Source: an uncultured Acetatifactor sp.
GTDB lineage: Bacteria; Bacillota; Clostridia; Lachnospirales; Lachnospiraceae
NCBI GenBank assembly: GCA_910577185.1
Contig: CAJTLR010000024.1
Coordinates: 1-44,817, forward strand
Length of the DNA: 44,817 nucleotides
Reading direction: 5' to 3'
In this document: positions 33,299 to 41,195 of the stretch, piece after piece
Layout: each line of letters starts with the position of its first letter
Numbering within the stretch: position 1 is the stretch's first letter
The notes under the pieces: generated by a model
What the model saw: the letters and a program-made list of their open reading frames with translations, nothing else
Database searches by the model: none
Told to the model about the DNA's origin: nothing
Position numbers and translations under genes: made by a program

Positions 33299-33360
33299 AG
33301 ATTGAAAATTGAAAATTTTCAATCTGCGCAAAAGACCGCGCAGAAATGGGGTTAAATATG
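33299..33360 (+). repeat. Repeat family B, shortened copy B4
   Basis: AGATTGAAAATTGAAAATTT and TTCAAT are followed directly by TCTGCGC-AAAAGACC-GCGCAGA, then AATGGGGTTAAATATG, whose ATG is the proA start. The long middle hairpin is missing, but the two arms that remain still pair, so the last helix is kept as a plain hairpin. Confidence 0.85.
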
Positions 33361-34605
33361 GATGAGCTGAAAAAAATCGGAATACAGGCAAAGGAAGCGG
33401 AGGAGGTTTTGCGGACCCTGGAAAGAGGCCGGAAGGATGAAGTCCTGAAAAAGGCGGCAGAATATCTGGTCCGGTGGGAGACTACCCTGCTGGAGGCCAA
33501 TGAAAAGGATATGGAGGCAGCCCGGGAAAAAGGAATGGCCCAGGGGCTGCTGGACCGCCTGGCACTGAATGGCACAAGGATAGAGTCCATGGCGGAAGGG
33601 CTTTTGCAGGTGGCGGCGGCAGAAGACCCGGTGGGGGAGGTCCTTCACATGAATAAGCGCCCCAACGGCCTGATGATAGGTCGGAAGAGAGTGCCCCTGG
33701 GAGTGGTGGGGATTATCTATGAGGCCCGCCCCAACGTGACGGCAGATGCCTTCGGACTTTGCTTTAAGGCCGGAAACGCGGTGATTCTGAAAGGGGGGAG
33801 CGACGCGCTTTGCTCCAACCGGGCCATTGTGGCCGTGCTGCAGAAGGCGCTTTCGGACTGCGGTGTCTGTGCCGGCGCGGTACAGCTTATTGAGAGCCAG
33901 GACAGGCAGGTGACAGCCAGGTTCATGAAGATGAACGAATATGTGGATGTGCTGATTCCCCGGGGCGGCGCGGGGCTGATCCGCACCGTGGTGCAGGAGA
34001 GCACGGTGCCGGTGATTGAGACCGGAACGGGAAACTGCCATATTTATGTGGATGCATCGGCGGATCTGGACATGGCGGCAGAAATTCTTCTGAATGCCAA
34101 GACACAGCGGATCGGCGTCTGCAATGCCTGCGAGTCCCTGGTGGTCCACGAGGCTGTGGCGGACTCTTTTCTGCCTTTGGCAGCGGCCCGCCTGGCCGAA
34201 AAGAATGTGGAGATGCGGGGAGACGAAAAAGCCATGGCGGCGGATAAGTCCATTGTCCCGGCACAGGAAGAAGACTGGGGAAAGGAATACCTGGATTACA
34301 TTTTATCGGTAAAAGTAGTGCGTAATATAGATGAAGCCATAGCCCATATCAACCGGTACAATACAGGCCATTCCGAGGCCATTGTGACAAAGGATTATGA
34401 AAATGCCCAGCGCTTTCTGGATGAAATTGACGCGGCGGCGGTGTATGTGAACGCGTCCACCCGCTTTACGGATGGCGGCGAGTTCGGCTTCGGTGCAGAG
34501 ATCGGAATCAGTACCCAGAAGCTTCATGCCAGGGGGCCCATGGGACTGAAAGAACTTACCACCGCAAAATATATTATTTACGGAAACGGGCAGGTGCGGG
34601 CCTGA
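33358..34605 (+). CDS. proA: Gamma-glutamyl phosphate reductase ProA
   Basis: A 415-residue aldehyde-dehydrogenase-fold enzyme that reduces glutamyl phosphate to glutamate semialdehyde with NADPH, the second step of proline synthesis. Length is typical. Motifs include GVVGIIYEARPNVTADAFGL, the NADP-binding LKGGSDA, DVLIPRGGAGLI, ETGTGNCHIYVD, and the catalytic cysteine in RIGVCNACESLVVH. The C-terminus has FTDGGEFGFGAEIGISTQKL. I start at ATG 33358 because MDELKK is the usual N-terminus; the ATG at 33346 belongs to the repeat B sequence. It stands after proB, separated by repeat B, so its translation rate may depend on that RNA. Confidence 0.96.
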   Translation: MDELKKIGIQAKEAEEVLRTLERGRKDEVLKKAAEYLVRWETTLLEANEKDMEAAREKGMAQGLLDRLALNGTRIESMAEGLLQVAAAEDPVGEVLHMNKRPNGLMIGRKRVPLGVVGIIYEARPNVTADAFGLCFKAGNAVILKGGSDALCSNRAIVAVLQKALSDCGVCAGAVQLIESQDRQVTARFMKMNEYVDVLIPRGGAGLIRTVVQESTVPVIETGTGNCHIYVDASADLDMAAEILLNAKTQRIGVCNACESLVVHEAVADSFLPLAAARLAEKNVEMRGDEKAMAADKSIVPAQEEDWGKEYLDYILSVKVVRNIDEAIAHINRYNTGHSEAIVTKDYENAQRFLDEIDAAAVYVNASTRFTDGGEFGFGAEIGISTQKLHARGPMGLKELTTAKYIIYGNGQVRA

Positions 34606-34758
34606 ATCGTATCCGGTCATTGCCTTTCGGCAGCTGTGGGAATGCCGCGACATACCTGCAAAATCATAGGGACACCGGAACGGAGAGCAGATTTTTCGCA
34701 CAGATTCACCGGAATTTTCATATAGTAGAGATAACTTTATATCCGATGGAAATTATTT

Positions 34759-35307
34759 ATGGAAAAAACCAGGAAAACCCTGAAGAATGAGTGCAGCATG
34801 TCCGGCATCAGGCCGGCGGTTCTGGAACTGCCCTATCCTCCCATTGAGGTTATGTGCAGGAATCGGGACTATGCGGATATGCTTCAGTATGATTACTGCG
34901 GCTCGGTGTCGGAACTGTCCGCCATCACGCAGTATATCAACAACGAGAACAGAATGTGTCTCACGGACTGCCGGTTTGCGCGGACCATACTGGGAATCGC
35001 CATGGCAGAAATGATGCACCTGCAGAAGCTGGGGGAACTGATTTGCCTGCTGGGCGGTGAGGTGGAATTTTCGGTGAGGCAGGCCAACGGAAAACCTGTC
35101 ATGTGGACACCGGCCTGCCTGACGCTGGCCCAGAATAAAAAAAGGATGCTGTGTGCAAATATCGAATCCGAAAAAGAGGCTATAGCCCAGTACAAGGCAC
35201 ATATCAGCCGAATCAGTGACGAATGTGTGAATGCCGTCCTGCGCAGGATTATAAAAGATGAGGAATATCACATCATACTGCTGCAGGCCATGCTGGAAGA
35301 GTGCTGA
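34759..35307 (+). CDS. Ferritin-like diiron-fold protein
   Basis: A 182-residue four-helix-bundle protein of the ferritin/rubrerythrin superfamily. The metal-ligand pattern is visible: E52 (SELSAITQY), E84xxH87 (MAEMMHLQKL), E138 or E140 (ESEKEAIAQY) and E168xxH171 (DEEYHIILL). Such proteins bind iron or manganese and may detoxify peroxide. An insertion with VEFSVRQANGKPVMWTP at about 102-117 separates helices 2 and 3. There is no rubredoxin domain. It stands 126 bases before the Ca2+-type ATPase in the same direction. The substrate metal cannot be told. Confidence 0.75.
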   Translation: MEKTRKTLKNECSMSGIRPAVLELPYPPIEVMCRNRDYADMLQYDYCGSVSELSAITQYINNENRMCLTDCRFARTILGIAMAEMMHLQKLGELICLLGGEVEFSVRQANGKPVMWTPACLTLAQNKKRMLCANIESEKEAIAQYKAHISRISDECVNAVLRRIIKDEEYHIILLQAMLEEC

Positions 35308-35382
35308 GGGATGGAACTGATTTTCACAGTCTGACCAGCATTCCGGGCAAGCCGCTTTCCAACAGAATATGGACATACTTTG

Positions 35383-35436
35383 CCTCCCGAAAGCATAGAA
35401 TTTCAATGCAAACAAGCTTCGGGAGGTTTTTGTGTG
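35383..35436 (+). promoter_or_regulatory. Terminator-like hairpin containing the RBS of the P-type ATPase gene
   Basis: CCTCCCGAAAGC pairs with GCTTCGGGAGG (9 bp, then a bulged A and 2 more pairs) and is followed by TTTTT and the GTG start. The 3' arm GGGAGG is the Shine-Dalgarno site. No known aptamer is visible in the 75 bases upstream. Confidence 0.6.
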
Positions 35437-38154
35437 TTTGAACAGTACAGTGTAGCGGAAACCATGGATAAATTGAAAAGTGACGGACATGCGGGGCTGA
35501 AGCTGCGGGAGGCGGGAGAACGCCTTCGGCGGGACGGAAGAAACGAAATGAAAGCGCCGCGCAGAAAAACACCCATAGAGTCTTTTCTGGAACAGCTGAA
35601 TGATCCTCTGATCTATGTGCTGATCGTGGCGGCGGCAGTCTCCGTGCTTCTGAAAGAGATCAGCGACGCGGTGATCATCGGCGTGGTGGTGGCCCTGAAC
35701 GCTCTGGTGGGAATGCTGCAGGAAGGGAAGGCACGGAGGGCGCTGGAATCACTGAAAAAACTCACCAGTCCCAGGGCATGTGTCATCCGGGAGGGCAGGC
35801 GTATGGAGATTCCGGCAGCCGAGCTGGTGAAGGGAGACCTGGTTCTGCTGGAGGCGGGCTGTCAGGTTCCGGCCGACATGAGGCTCACAGAGAGTTCCAA
35901 CTTAAAAATTGAAGAGTCTGCCCTGACCGGAGAATCCCTTCCCATGGAAAAGGATGCCGGATTTGTGGGAGAAAAGGGAAGGGAGCTTCCCCCGGGGGAC
36001 AGGCGGAACATGGCCTATATGTCCACCATAGTCACTTACGGCAGGGGCCGGGGAGTGGTCACAGCGGTGGGGATGGACACGGAGCTGGGACAGATTGCGG
36101 CCATGATCACGGAGGCGAAAGAGGAAATGACGCCCCTGCAGAGACGCCTGGGGGAACTGGGGAAGGTTTTAAGCCTTCTGAGCCTTCTGCTGTGCGCGGC
36201 ATTGTTTGTCATAGCGGTTATGCAGAGGCGTAATGTGCCGGAGATGCTGATCACGGCGATTTCGCTGGCAGTGGCGGCCGTGCCCGAAGGACTTCCAGCG
36301 GTGGTGACCATCTGTCTGGCGCTGAGCGTCACCCGCATGGTGAAGGTGAACACCATTGTCAGGCGTCTGCCGTCGGTGGAGACCCTGGGGGCGGTGAGCG
36401 TGGTGTGCTCGGACAAAACCGGAACCCTGACCCAGAACCGTATGACGGCAGAAAAATGCTGGCTGGGCGGCAGGATACGGAAAACAGCCGAGTGCGACCT
36501 GAGTCTGTGCCCTGACTTTTTCCGGGGGATGACACTCTGCAATGACGCTTCCATAGACCAGGAAAACCGGATGGGAGATCCCACGGAGACAGCGCTGCTG
36601 GATTTGGCCCTGGGGCTGGGAATCCGGAAAGAGGAGCTGGAGGGGCAGATGCCCAGGAGAGATGAACTTTCTTTTGATTCCGACCGTAAGATGATGACCA
36701 CGCTTCATGGAACGGGCACGGGAGGAATGATATCCTATACAAAGGGAGCGCCGGATGAAGTGCTGAAATGCTGCACGGAAATTCTCACGGAGAGCGGTCC
36801 GGTGCGCATGAACGACTTTCACCGCAGACGGCTGAAGGCGGCCATGGAAGAGATGTCGGGGGAGGCGCTGCGCACTCTGGCAGTGGCCATGAGAAGAAAC
36901 GCCGTGAAGGCGCAGGAGGAGAACCTGACCTTTCTGGGCATGGTGGGAATGCGGGATCCGGCGAGACCGGAGGCTGCCAGGGCAGTGGCCGATTTTAAGG
37001 AGGCAGGCGTGAGAACCATCATGATCACAGGGGACCATGTGGATACCGCTTTTGCCATTGGCAGACAGCTTGGAATTGCGCAGCGCCCGGAACAATGTAT
37101 GACGGGAGAGACCATGAGTCATCTTTCCGATGAGGAATTTGCCGGACGACTGGAAGAACTGAGGGTGTTTGCCAGGGTTTCCCCTGCCCAGAAAGTGCGT
37201 ATTGTGGACGGATTCAGACAAAGGGGTGAGATCGTTGCCATGACGGGAGATGGCGTAAATGATGCGCCTTCCCTGAAAAAGGCAGATATCGGCATCGCCA
37301 TGGGCATGTCGGGGACGGATGTGGCAAGGCAGGCATCGGATATGATACTGACGGACGACAATTTTGCCACCATAAGACGCGCCATCGAGGAGGGGCGGGG
37401 GGTTTATGAAAATATCAGAAAGTCGGTAATCTTTTTGCTGTCTTCCAACCTGGGAGAGATTATCACCATGTTTCTGGCAGTCATATGCGGCATGGCGTCA
37501 CCCCTGAAGTCAAGCCATATTCTCTGGATTAACCTGATCACGGATTCCCTTCCGGCGCTGGCCCTGGGGGTGGATAAGAATGACGGGAGAATCCTGATGA
37601 GACAAAAGCCCAGGAAGGCGAAGGAGAGTCTGTTTGCCAGAGGGGGACTGGCCTGCACCTGTCTTTACGGGGCATTGATTGCAGCAGTGAGTCTGACGGC
37701 GTTTTTGATGCTGCCCTATGCCCTGCTGCGGGTCAACGGGCTGGCAGTGAACCTGGGAAACCTGACAGAGATTTTGAAAAATATTTCCGTGCTTTCCAAG
37801 GCCCAGACCTATGCCTTTACGGTCCTGGGAATGTCCCAGCTATTTCATGCGGTAGGGATGAGGGATACCCAGAAATCTTTTTTCCGTATGAACCATTTGG
37901 AAAACAAACTGATGATCCTTGCCTGTGCCTGCGGGTTTCTGCTGCAGTTTGCAGTGACGGAGGTTCCGTTTCTGGTGCAGGCCTTCGGCACATCACCCTT
38001 GTCGGGCAGAGAGTGGATGCGTCTGGGAATCCTGGCGGCAGCGCCCCTGTTTGCCCATGAAGTGGCTGTTCTGGTGCGCTGGCGGCCCGGCAGGAATGAG
38101 AAAAGCAGCGACAGAAACTTTGTGCCCGGAATTGTTCCCAATTATGAAAAATAA
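35434..38154 (+). CDS. Calcium-type P-type ATPase (SERCA/PMCA-like)
   Basis: A 906-residue P2-type cation pump. The actuator loop carries LTGESLPMEK. The M4 motif VAAVPEGLPAVV holds the cation site and is typical of Ca2+ pumps. The phosphorylated aspartate is D327 in CSDKTGTLTQN. Hinge motifs MITGDHVDTAFAIG and MTGDGVNDAPSLKKADIGIA follow, and six C-terminal helices finish the protein. It should export Ca2+ (possibly Mn2+) at the cost of ATP. I chose GTG 35434, 7 bases after GGGAGG; the open frame extends upstream to 35380 but only through the leader hairpin. Pumps of this type are often part of calcium homeostasis in Clostridia. Confidence 0.92.
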   Translation: MFEQYSVAETMDKLKSDGHAGLKLREAGERLRRDGRNEMKAPRRKTPIESFLEQLNDPLIYVLIVAAAVSVLLKEISDAVIIGVVVALNALVGMLQEGKARRALESLKKLTSPRACVIREGRRMEIPAAELVKGDLVLLEAGCQVPADMRLTESSNLKIEESALTGESLPMEKDAGFVGEKGRELPPGDRRNMAYMSTIVTYGRGRGVVTAVGMDTELGQIAAMITEAKEEMTPLQRRLGELGKVLSLLSLLLCAALFVIAVMQRRNVPEMLITAISLAVAAVPEGLPAVVTICLALSVTRMVKVNTIVRRLPSVETLGAVSVVCSDKTGTLTQNRMTAEKCWLGGRIRKTAECDLSLCPDFFRGMTLCNDASIDQENRMGDPTETALLDLALGLGIRKEELEGQMPRRDELSFDSDRKMMTTLHGTGTGGMISYTKGAPDEVLKCCTEILTESGPVRMNDFHRRRLKAAMEEMSGEALRTLAVAMRRNAVKAQEENLTFLGMVGMRDPARPEAARAVADFKEAGVRTIMITGDHVDTAFAIGRQLGIAQRPEQCMTGETMSHLSDEEFAGRLEELRVFARVSPAQKVRIVDGFRQRGEIVAMTGDGVNDAPSLKKADIGIAMGMSGTDVARQASDMILTDDNFATIRRAIEEGRGVYENIRKSVIFLLSSNLGEIITMFLAVICGMASPLKSSHILWINLITDSLPALALGVDKNDGRILMRQKPRKAKESLFARGGLACTCLYGALIAAVSLTAFLMLPYALLRVNGLAVNLGNLTEILKNISVLSKAQTYAFTVLGMSQLFHAVGMRDTQKSFFRMNHLENKLMILACACGFLLQFAVTEVPFLVQAFGTSPLSGREWMRLGILAAAPLFAHEVAVLVRWRPGRNEKSSDRNFVPGIVPNYEK

Positions 38155-38178
38155 AAGTTTGCCCGGGACTTGAGAACA

Positions 38179-38547
38179 TGGTATAATGTTTCCATATTCA
38201 TGGCAGGAAGAGGCCGAACGGCCATAAATACCATGATTGGTTTGAAATCATGGTATAATATCGAAATAGAAGGACGTTGTTTCGACTTGTGATTCCATGT
38301 GCGCAGTGGCGCACAGAACCATGGTATAATAAGTCCATATTTGTGGCATGAAGAGGCCGAATGGCCATGAATACCATGATTGGTTTGAAATCATGGTATC
38401 ATATCGAAACAGAAGGACGTTGTTTCGACTTGTGATTCCATGTGCGCAGTGGCGCACAGAATCATAGTATAATGTTTCCATATTCATGGCATGAAGAGGC
38501 CGAATGGCCATAAATACCATGATTGGTCTGGAATCATGGTATAATGA
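38179..38547 (+). repeat. Repeat family E: 143-bp tandem array with six extended -10 boxes
   Basis: TATAAT-like boxes stand at 38182, 38254, 38325, 38397 (TATCAT), 38468 and 38540, so every 71 or 72 bp; nearly all are in a TGGTATAAT context (extended -10). Two alternating half-units make a 143-bp repeat, about 2.5 copies long. One half has GAAGAGGCCGAATGGCC and TACCATGATTGG; the other has AAGGACGTTGTTTCGACTTG and the hairpin TGTGCGC-AGTG-GCGCACA. Confidence 0.9.
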
Positions 38548-38560
38548 CCTTATTCATGAA

Positions 38561-38668
38561 AGGAAGAGGCCGAATGGCTGTCCATATAAGATTTTATTCG
38601 GGAAAAGAAGAATTGGTCTGAAATATGAATGTAGGACCATATTGCGGAAACAAAGAGGCCGAATGGCC
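38561..38668 (+). repeat. Degenerate downstream units of array E
   Basis: Two further GAAGAGGCCGAATGGC motifs (38563-38579 and about 38653-38668) and an ATTGGTCTGAAATATG piece continue the array with less identity and no good -10 box. Confidence 0.7.
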
Positions 38669-38697
38669 GTATGGATAGCATGAAATGCTATCCATAC
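38669..38697 (+). promoter_or_regulatory. Perfect 13-bp leader hairpin before trpS
   Basis: GTATGGATAGCAT / ATGCTATCCATAC with a three-base loop, 50 bases before the trpS start. It has no T-run, so it is not a standard terminator. No T-box motif is found upstream of trpS. Confidence 0.7.
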
Positions 38698-38746
38698 GAA
38701 AAGTGAGACGCTGTACCAGCCAGGACTGAATGGAGGAGAAAAGAAG

Positions 38747-39847
38747 ATGGAAAACCAAAGGACAGAAAAAATCATCCTGACAGGAGACAGGCCTACGGGC
38801 AGGCTCCATGTGGGGCATTATATCGGGTCGCTGCAGAGACGGGTGGAACTGCAGAATTCAGGAGAATATCAGAAGATTTTTATCATGGTTGCGGATGCCC
38901 AGGCCCTCACGGACAATATCGAAAATCCGGAGAAAGTTCGTCAAAATATCATAGAGGTTGCACTGGATTATATTTCCTGCGGACTGGATCCGGAAAAGTC
39001 CACATTGCTGATTCAGTCCCAGATTCCGGAATTGTGCGAACTGACTTTTTACTATATGGATCTTGTGACCGTAGCCAGGCTGCAGAGAAATCCAACGGTG
39101 AAAAGTGAGATACAGATGCGTAATTTTGAATCCAGCATACCGGTGGGATTTTTTACCTATCCCATCAGTCAGGCGGCGGATATCACGGCATTTAAGGCTA
39201 CCACTGTCCCGGTTGGGGATGACCAGCTGCCCATGATCGAACAGACCAGGGAGATTGTGCATAAATTTAATACGGTTTATGCGCCGGTGCTGGTGGAGCC
39301 GGCAGCTCTTTTACAGGAAAGAGAGGCCTGCAGAAGGCTGCCGGGCATAGACGGCAAGGCAAAGATGAGCAAGTCCCTGGGCAACTGTATCTATCTGGCG
39401 GATACGGCAGATGAAGTGCGCACCAAGATCATGAGCATGTTTACGGATCCTCTGCATCTCCAGGTCAGTGATCCCGGACATCTGGAAGGCAATACGGTAT
39501 TTACCTATCTGGATGCCTTCTGCAGGGAGGAGCATTTTGGAAGATATCTGCCGGATTATGCAAACCTGGACGAACTGAAAGCCCATTATCAGAGAGGCGG
39601 TCTGGGGGATGTGAAAGTGAAGAAATTCCTGAATCAGATTATGCAGGAATTATTGGAGCCAATCCGCACACGAAGAAAAGAGATGGAAAAGGATATACCG
39701 GCTCTCTATGATATTTTGAGAAAAGGCAGTGAGGAGGCCCGGGAGGTGGCGGCACAGACTTTGGCAGAGGTAAAAAGCGCCATGCGGATTAATTACTTTG
39801 AAGATGCGGAACTGATACGTGCACAGAAGGAAAAATATGGGGCATAG
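38747..39847 (+). CDS. trpS: Tryptophanyl-tRNA synthetase
   Basis: A 366-residue class I aminoacyl-tRNA synthetase that charges tRNA-Trp. HIGH-type motif LHVGHYIGSLQ (about residues 24-34) and the KMSKS motif in GKAKMSKSLGN are intact. The segment GDRPTGRLHVGH and the long spacer with FESSIPVGFFTYPISQAADI match the longer TrpRS branch common in Firmicutes and Actinobacteria. The start follows GGAGGAG with 9 bases spacing. It lies alone in its strand unit, preceded by the promoter-like array E and a leader hairpin, in place of the T-box found before trpB. The window therefore holds two tryptophan genes with different control. Confidence 0.95.
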   Translation: MENQRTEKIILTGDRPTGRLHVGHYIGSLQRRVELQNSGEYQKIFIMVADAQALTDNIENPEKVRQNIIEVALDYISCGLDPEKSTLLIQSQIPELCELTFYYMDLVTVARLQRNPTVKSEIQMRNFESSIPVGFFTYPISQAADITAFKATTVPVGDDQLPMIEQTREIVHKFNTVYAPVLVEPAALLQEREACRRLPGIDGKAKMSKSLGNCIYLADTADEVRTKIMSMFTDPLHLQVSDPGHLEGNTVFTYLDAFCREEHFGRYLPDYANLDELKAHYQRGGLGDVKVKKFLNQIMQELLEPIRTRRKEMEKDIPALYDILRKGSEEAREVAAQTLAEVKSAMRINYFEDAELIRAQKEKYGA

Positions 39848-39912
39848 TGCGGCTTTGGGTCAAGGGCCGGAAAGTTTGCCCCGTGTGAAAATACGGAAAG
39901 CGGGGGTTACAA

Positions 39913-41091
39913 GTGAAAGAGAAGGACAAAGAAAAAAGGATCCATTCCAGCGGCCTGAGACTTGTCCGCCAAAAGGAAGAACTGCTGGAATTTGAACCGG
40001 GGGAGGAAGCGGACTTGGACGAGCCGGGTCAGGAGGTTTCCGCGTCCGGCCGCAGACATAGAGGGGAAGCGGACCTGGACGAGCCGGGTCAGGAGGTTTC
40101 CGCGCCAGACCGCAGACATAGAGGGGAAGCGGACTTGGAAGAGCCAGGACAGGCGCCTTCCCGTAGCCGTAGAGGGAAAAGAAAGCCGCAGGAGCCGGAA
40201 TACGAAGCAGATTTTGAAAATGATGATGAGGAATGGGAGGAAGAAGCAGAACCCACAAGCCCCTGGATAACGGCACTTACTTTTCTGGGACTGGCAGTGC
40301 TCGCGGCAATAATTTGTGGTATTTTGTGGTATTTTACCCATCCGGATAAACCGGAAGAAAGCGGGCAGGATCAGGTTATGACCCAGGAGAGCGGCACCAT
40401 GGACCCGGAGCCCGGTACGGAATCCGGAACAGAACCGGCCCCGGAACAAACGGAGGAACCGGAAGAGAGTTCCATACCCGCCGACGATCCGGGAACAGAG
40501 GAGGAAAACGGAACTGCGGGCACGGATCAATCCGGACAGGGAGAAAGTGACGAACCGCCCGGTGAAGTCATCTCGGGGACTGCTTCTATGGGATTTACGG
40601 AATTAAAAGAATCCGTGACTCCGAAGGACGTGGTGAATCTGCGGTCGGTTCCGTCTACTGCCAATGAAGCAGATATTGTAGTGCAGTGCCAGAACGGGGA
40701 GGTATTGACCAGAACCGGCATCAATCAGGATACGGGCTGGTCAAAAGTGGAATACGGCGGGGAAACCTTATATGCGGTGACGCAGTATCTGACCACGGAT
40801 CTGGATTATAAGCCGCCGGTACAGCCATCGGATCCCAACCGGGTCAGTACCATCAGCGGCAGGATCATCATTTTTTCAAACTGTGATGACTGGATTTCAC
40901 CCAAAGAATATGTCAATCTCCGAACGGAGCCGAGCACGACGGAAGGAGAAAGCACCGTAAACTGTCAGCTGAACAATGGGGAAAAAGTCCACAGAACGGG
41001 TTACAGCACGGATTCCGGCTGGTCCAGGGTAGAATATAACGGGCAGGTGCTGTATGTGGTGACAAGCCTGATGAATGTAGTAGAAGAGTGA
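39913..41091 (+). CDS. Membrane protein with two SH3 domains and acidic repeat region
   Basis: A 392-residue protein. Residues 1-115 are cytoplasmic and highly charged. They contain two exact and one partial 20-residue repeat (EADLDEPGQEVSA core), encoded by a 60-bp tandem repeat. One membrane segment lies at about 118-137 (LTFLGLAVLAAIICGILWYF). A Glu/Pro/Gly/Thr-rich linker follows (about 140-225). Two bacterial SH3-type modules end the protein: VVNLRSVPSTANEADIV and YVNLRTEPSTTEGESTV, each ending GWSKVEYGGETLY or GWSRVEYNGQVLY. SH3b domains usually bind cell wall peptide or muropeptides. The start is GTG 39913; the ribosome binding site is weak. Confidence 0.82.
   Translation: MKEKDKEKRIHSSGLRLVRQKEELLEFEPGEEADLDEPGQEVSASGRRHRGEADLDEPGQEVSAPDRRHRGEADLEEPGQAPSRSRRGKRKPQEPEYEADFENDDEEWEEEAEPTSPWITALTFLGLAVLAAIICGILWYFTHPDKPEESGQDQVMTQESGTMDPEPGTESGTEPAPEQTEEPEESSIPADDPGTEEENGTAGTDQSGQGESDEPPGEVISGTASMGFTELKESVTPKDVVNLRSVPSTANEADIVVQCQNGEVLTRTGINQDTGWSKVEYGGETLYAVTQYLTTDLDYKPPVQPSDPNRVSTISGRIIIFSNCDDWISPKEYVNLRTEPSTTEGESTVNCQLNNGEKVHRTGYSTDSGWSRVEYNGQVLYVVTSLMNVVEE
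40006..40155 (+). repeat. 60-bp coding tandem repeat in the SH3 protein gene
   Basis: Units at 40006-40065 and 40066-40125 differ at only a few bases; a third, partial and diverged, covers 40126-40155. Each encodes 20 residues, so changes in copy number would keep the frame. Confidence 0.85.
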
Positions 41092-41195
41092 TATGTGACA
41101 AGTGTGTTTACCGGTTCCGGGACAAAAAGGTATAGATTTTTCTTCCATGGAGATAATAAGAGTTGCTATGAATCTTAGAAACCGGAGGAAAATCT

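Noticed and set aside
35307..35383. yybP-ykoY (manganese) riboswitch before the Ca2+ ATPase
   Set aside because: The conserved GGGGAGUAG and paired loop motifs are not present; only the SD-containing hairpin is clear.
38248..38520. A 90-codon minus-strand frame with internal peptide repeats
   Set aside because: It only translates the 143-bp array; frames change freely between units and there is no RBS.
38179..38547. CRISPR array
   Set aside because: Units are 143 bp with no constant short repeat separated by unique spacers, and no cas genes are near.
41100..41195. Sigma-G promoter before spoVAD
   Set aside because: GGTATA and a CAT-like box are present but the spacing is about 10 bases, far too short.
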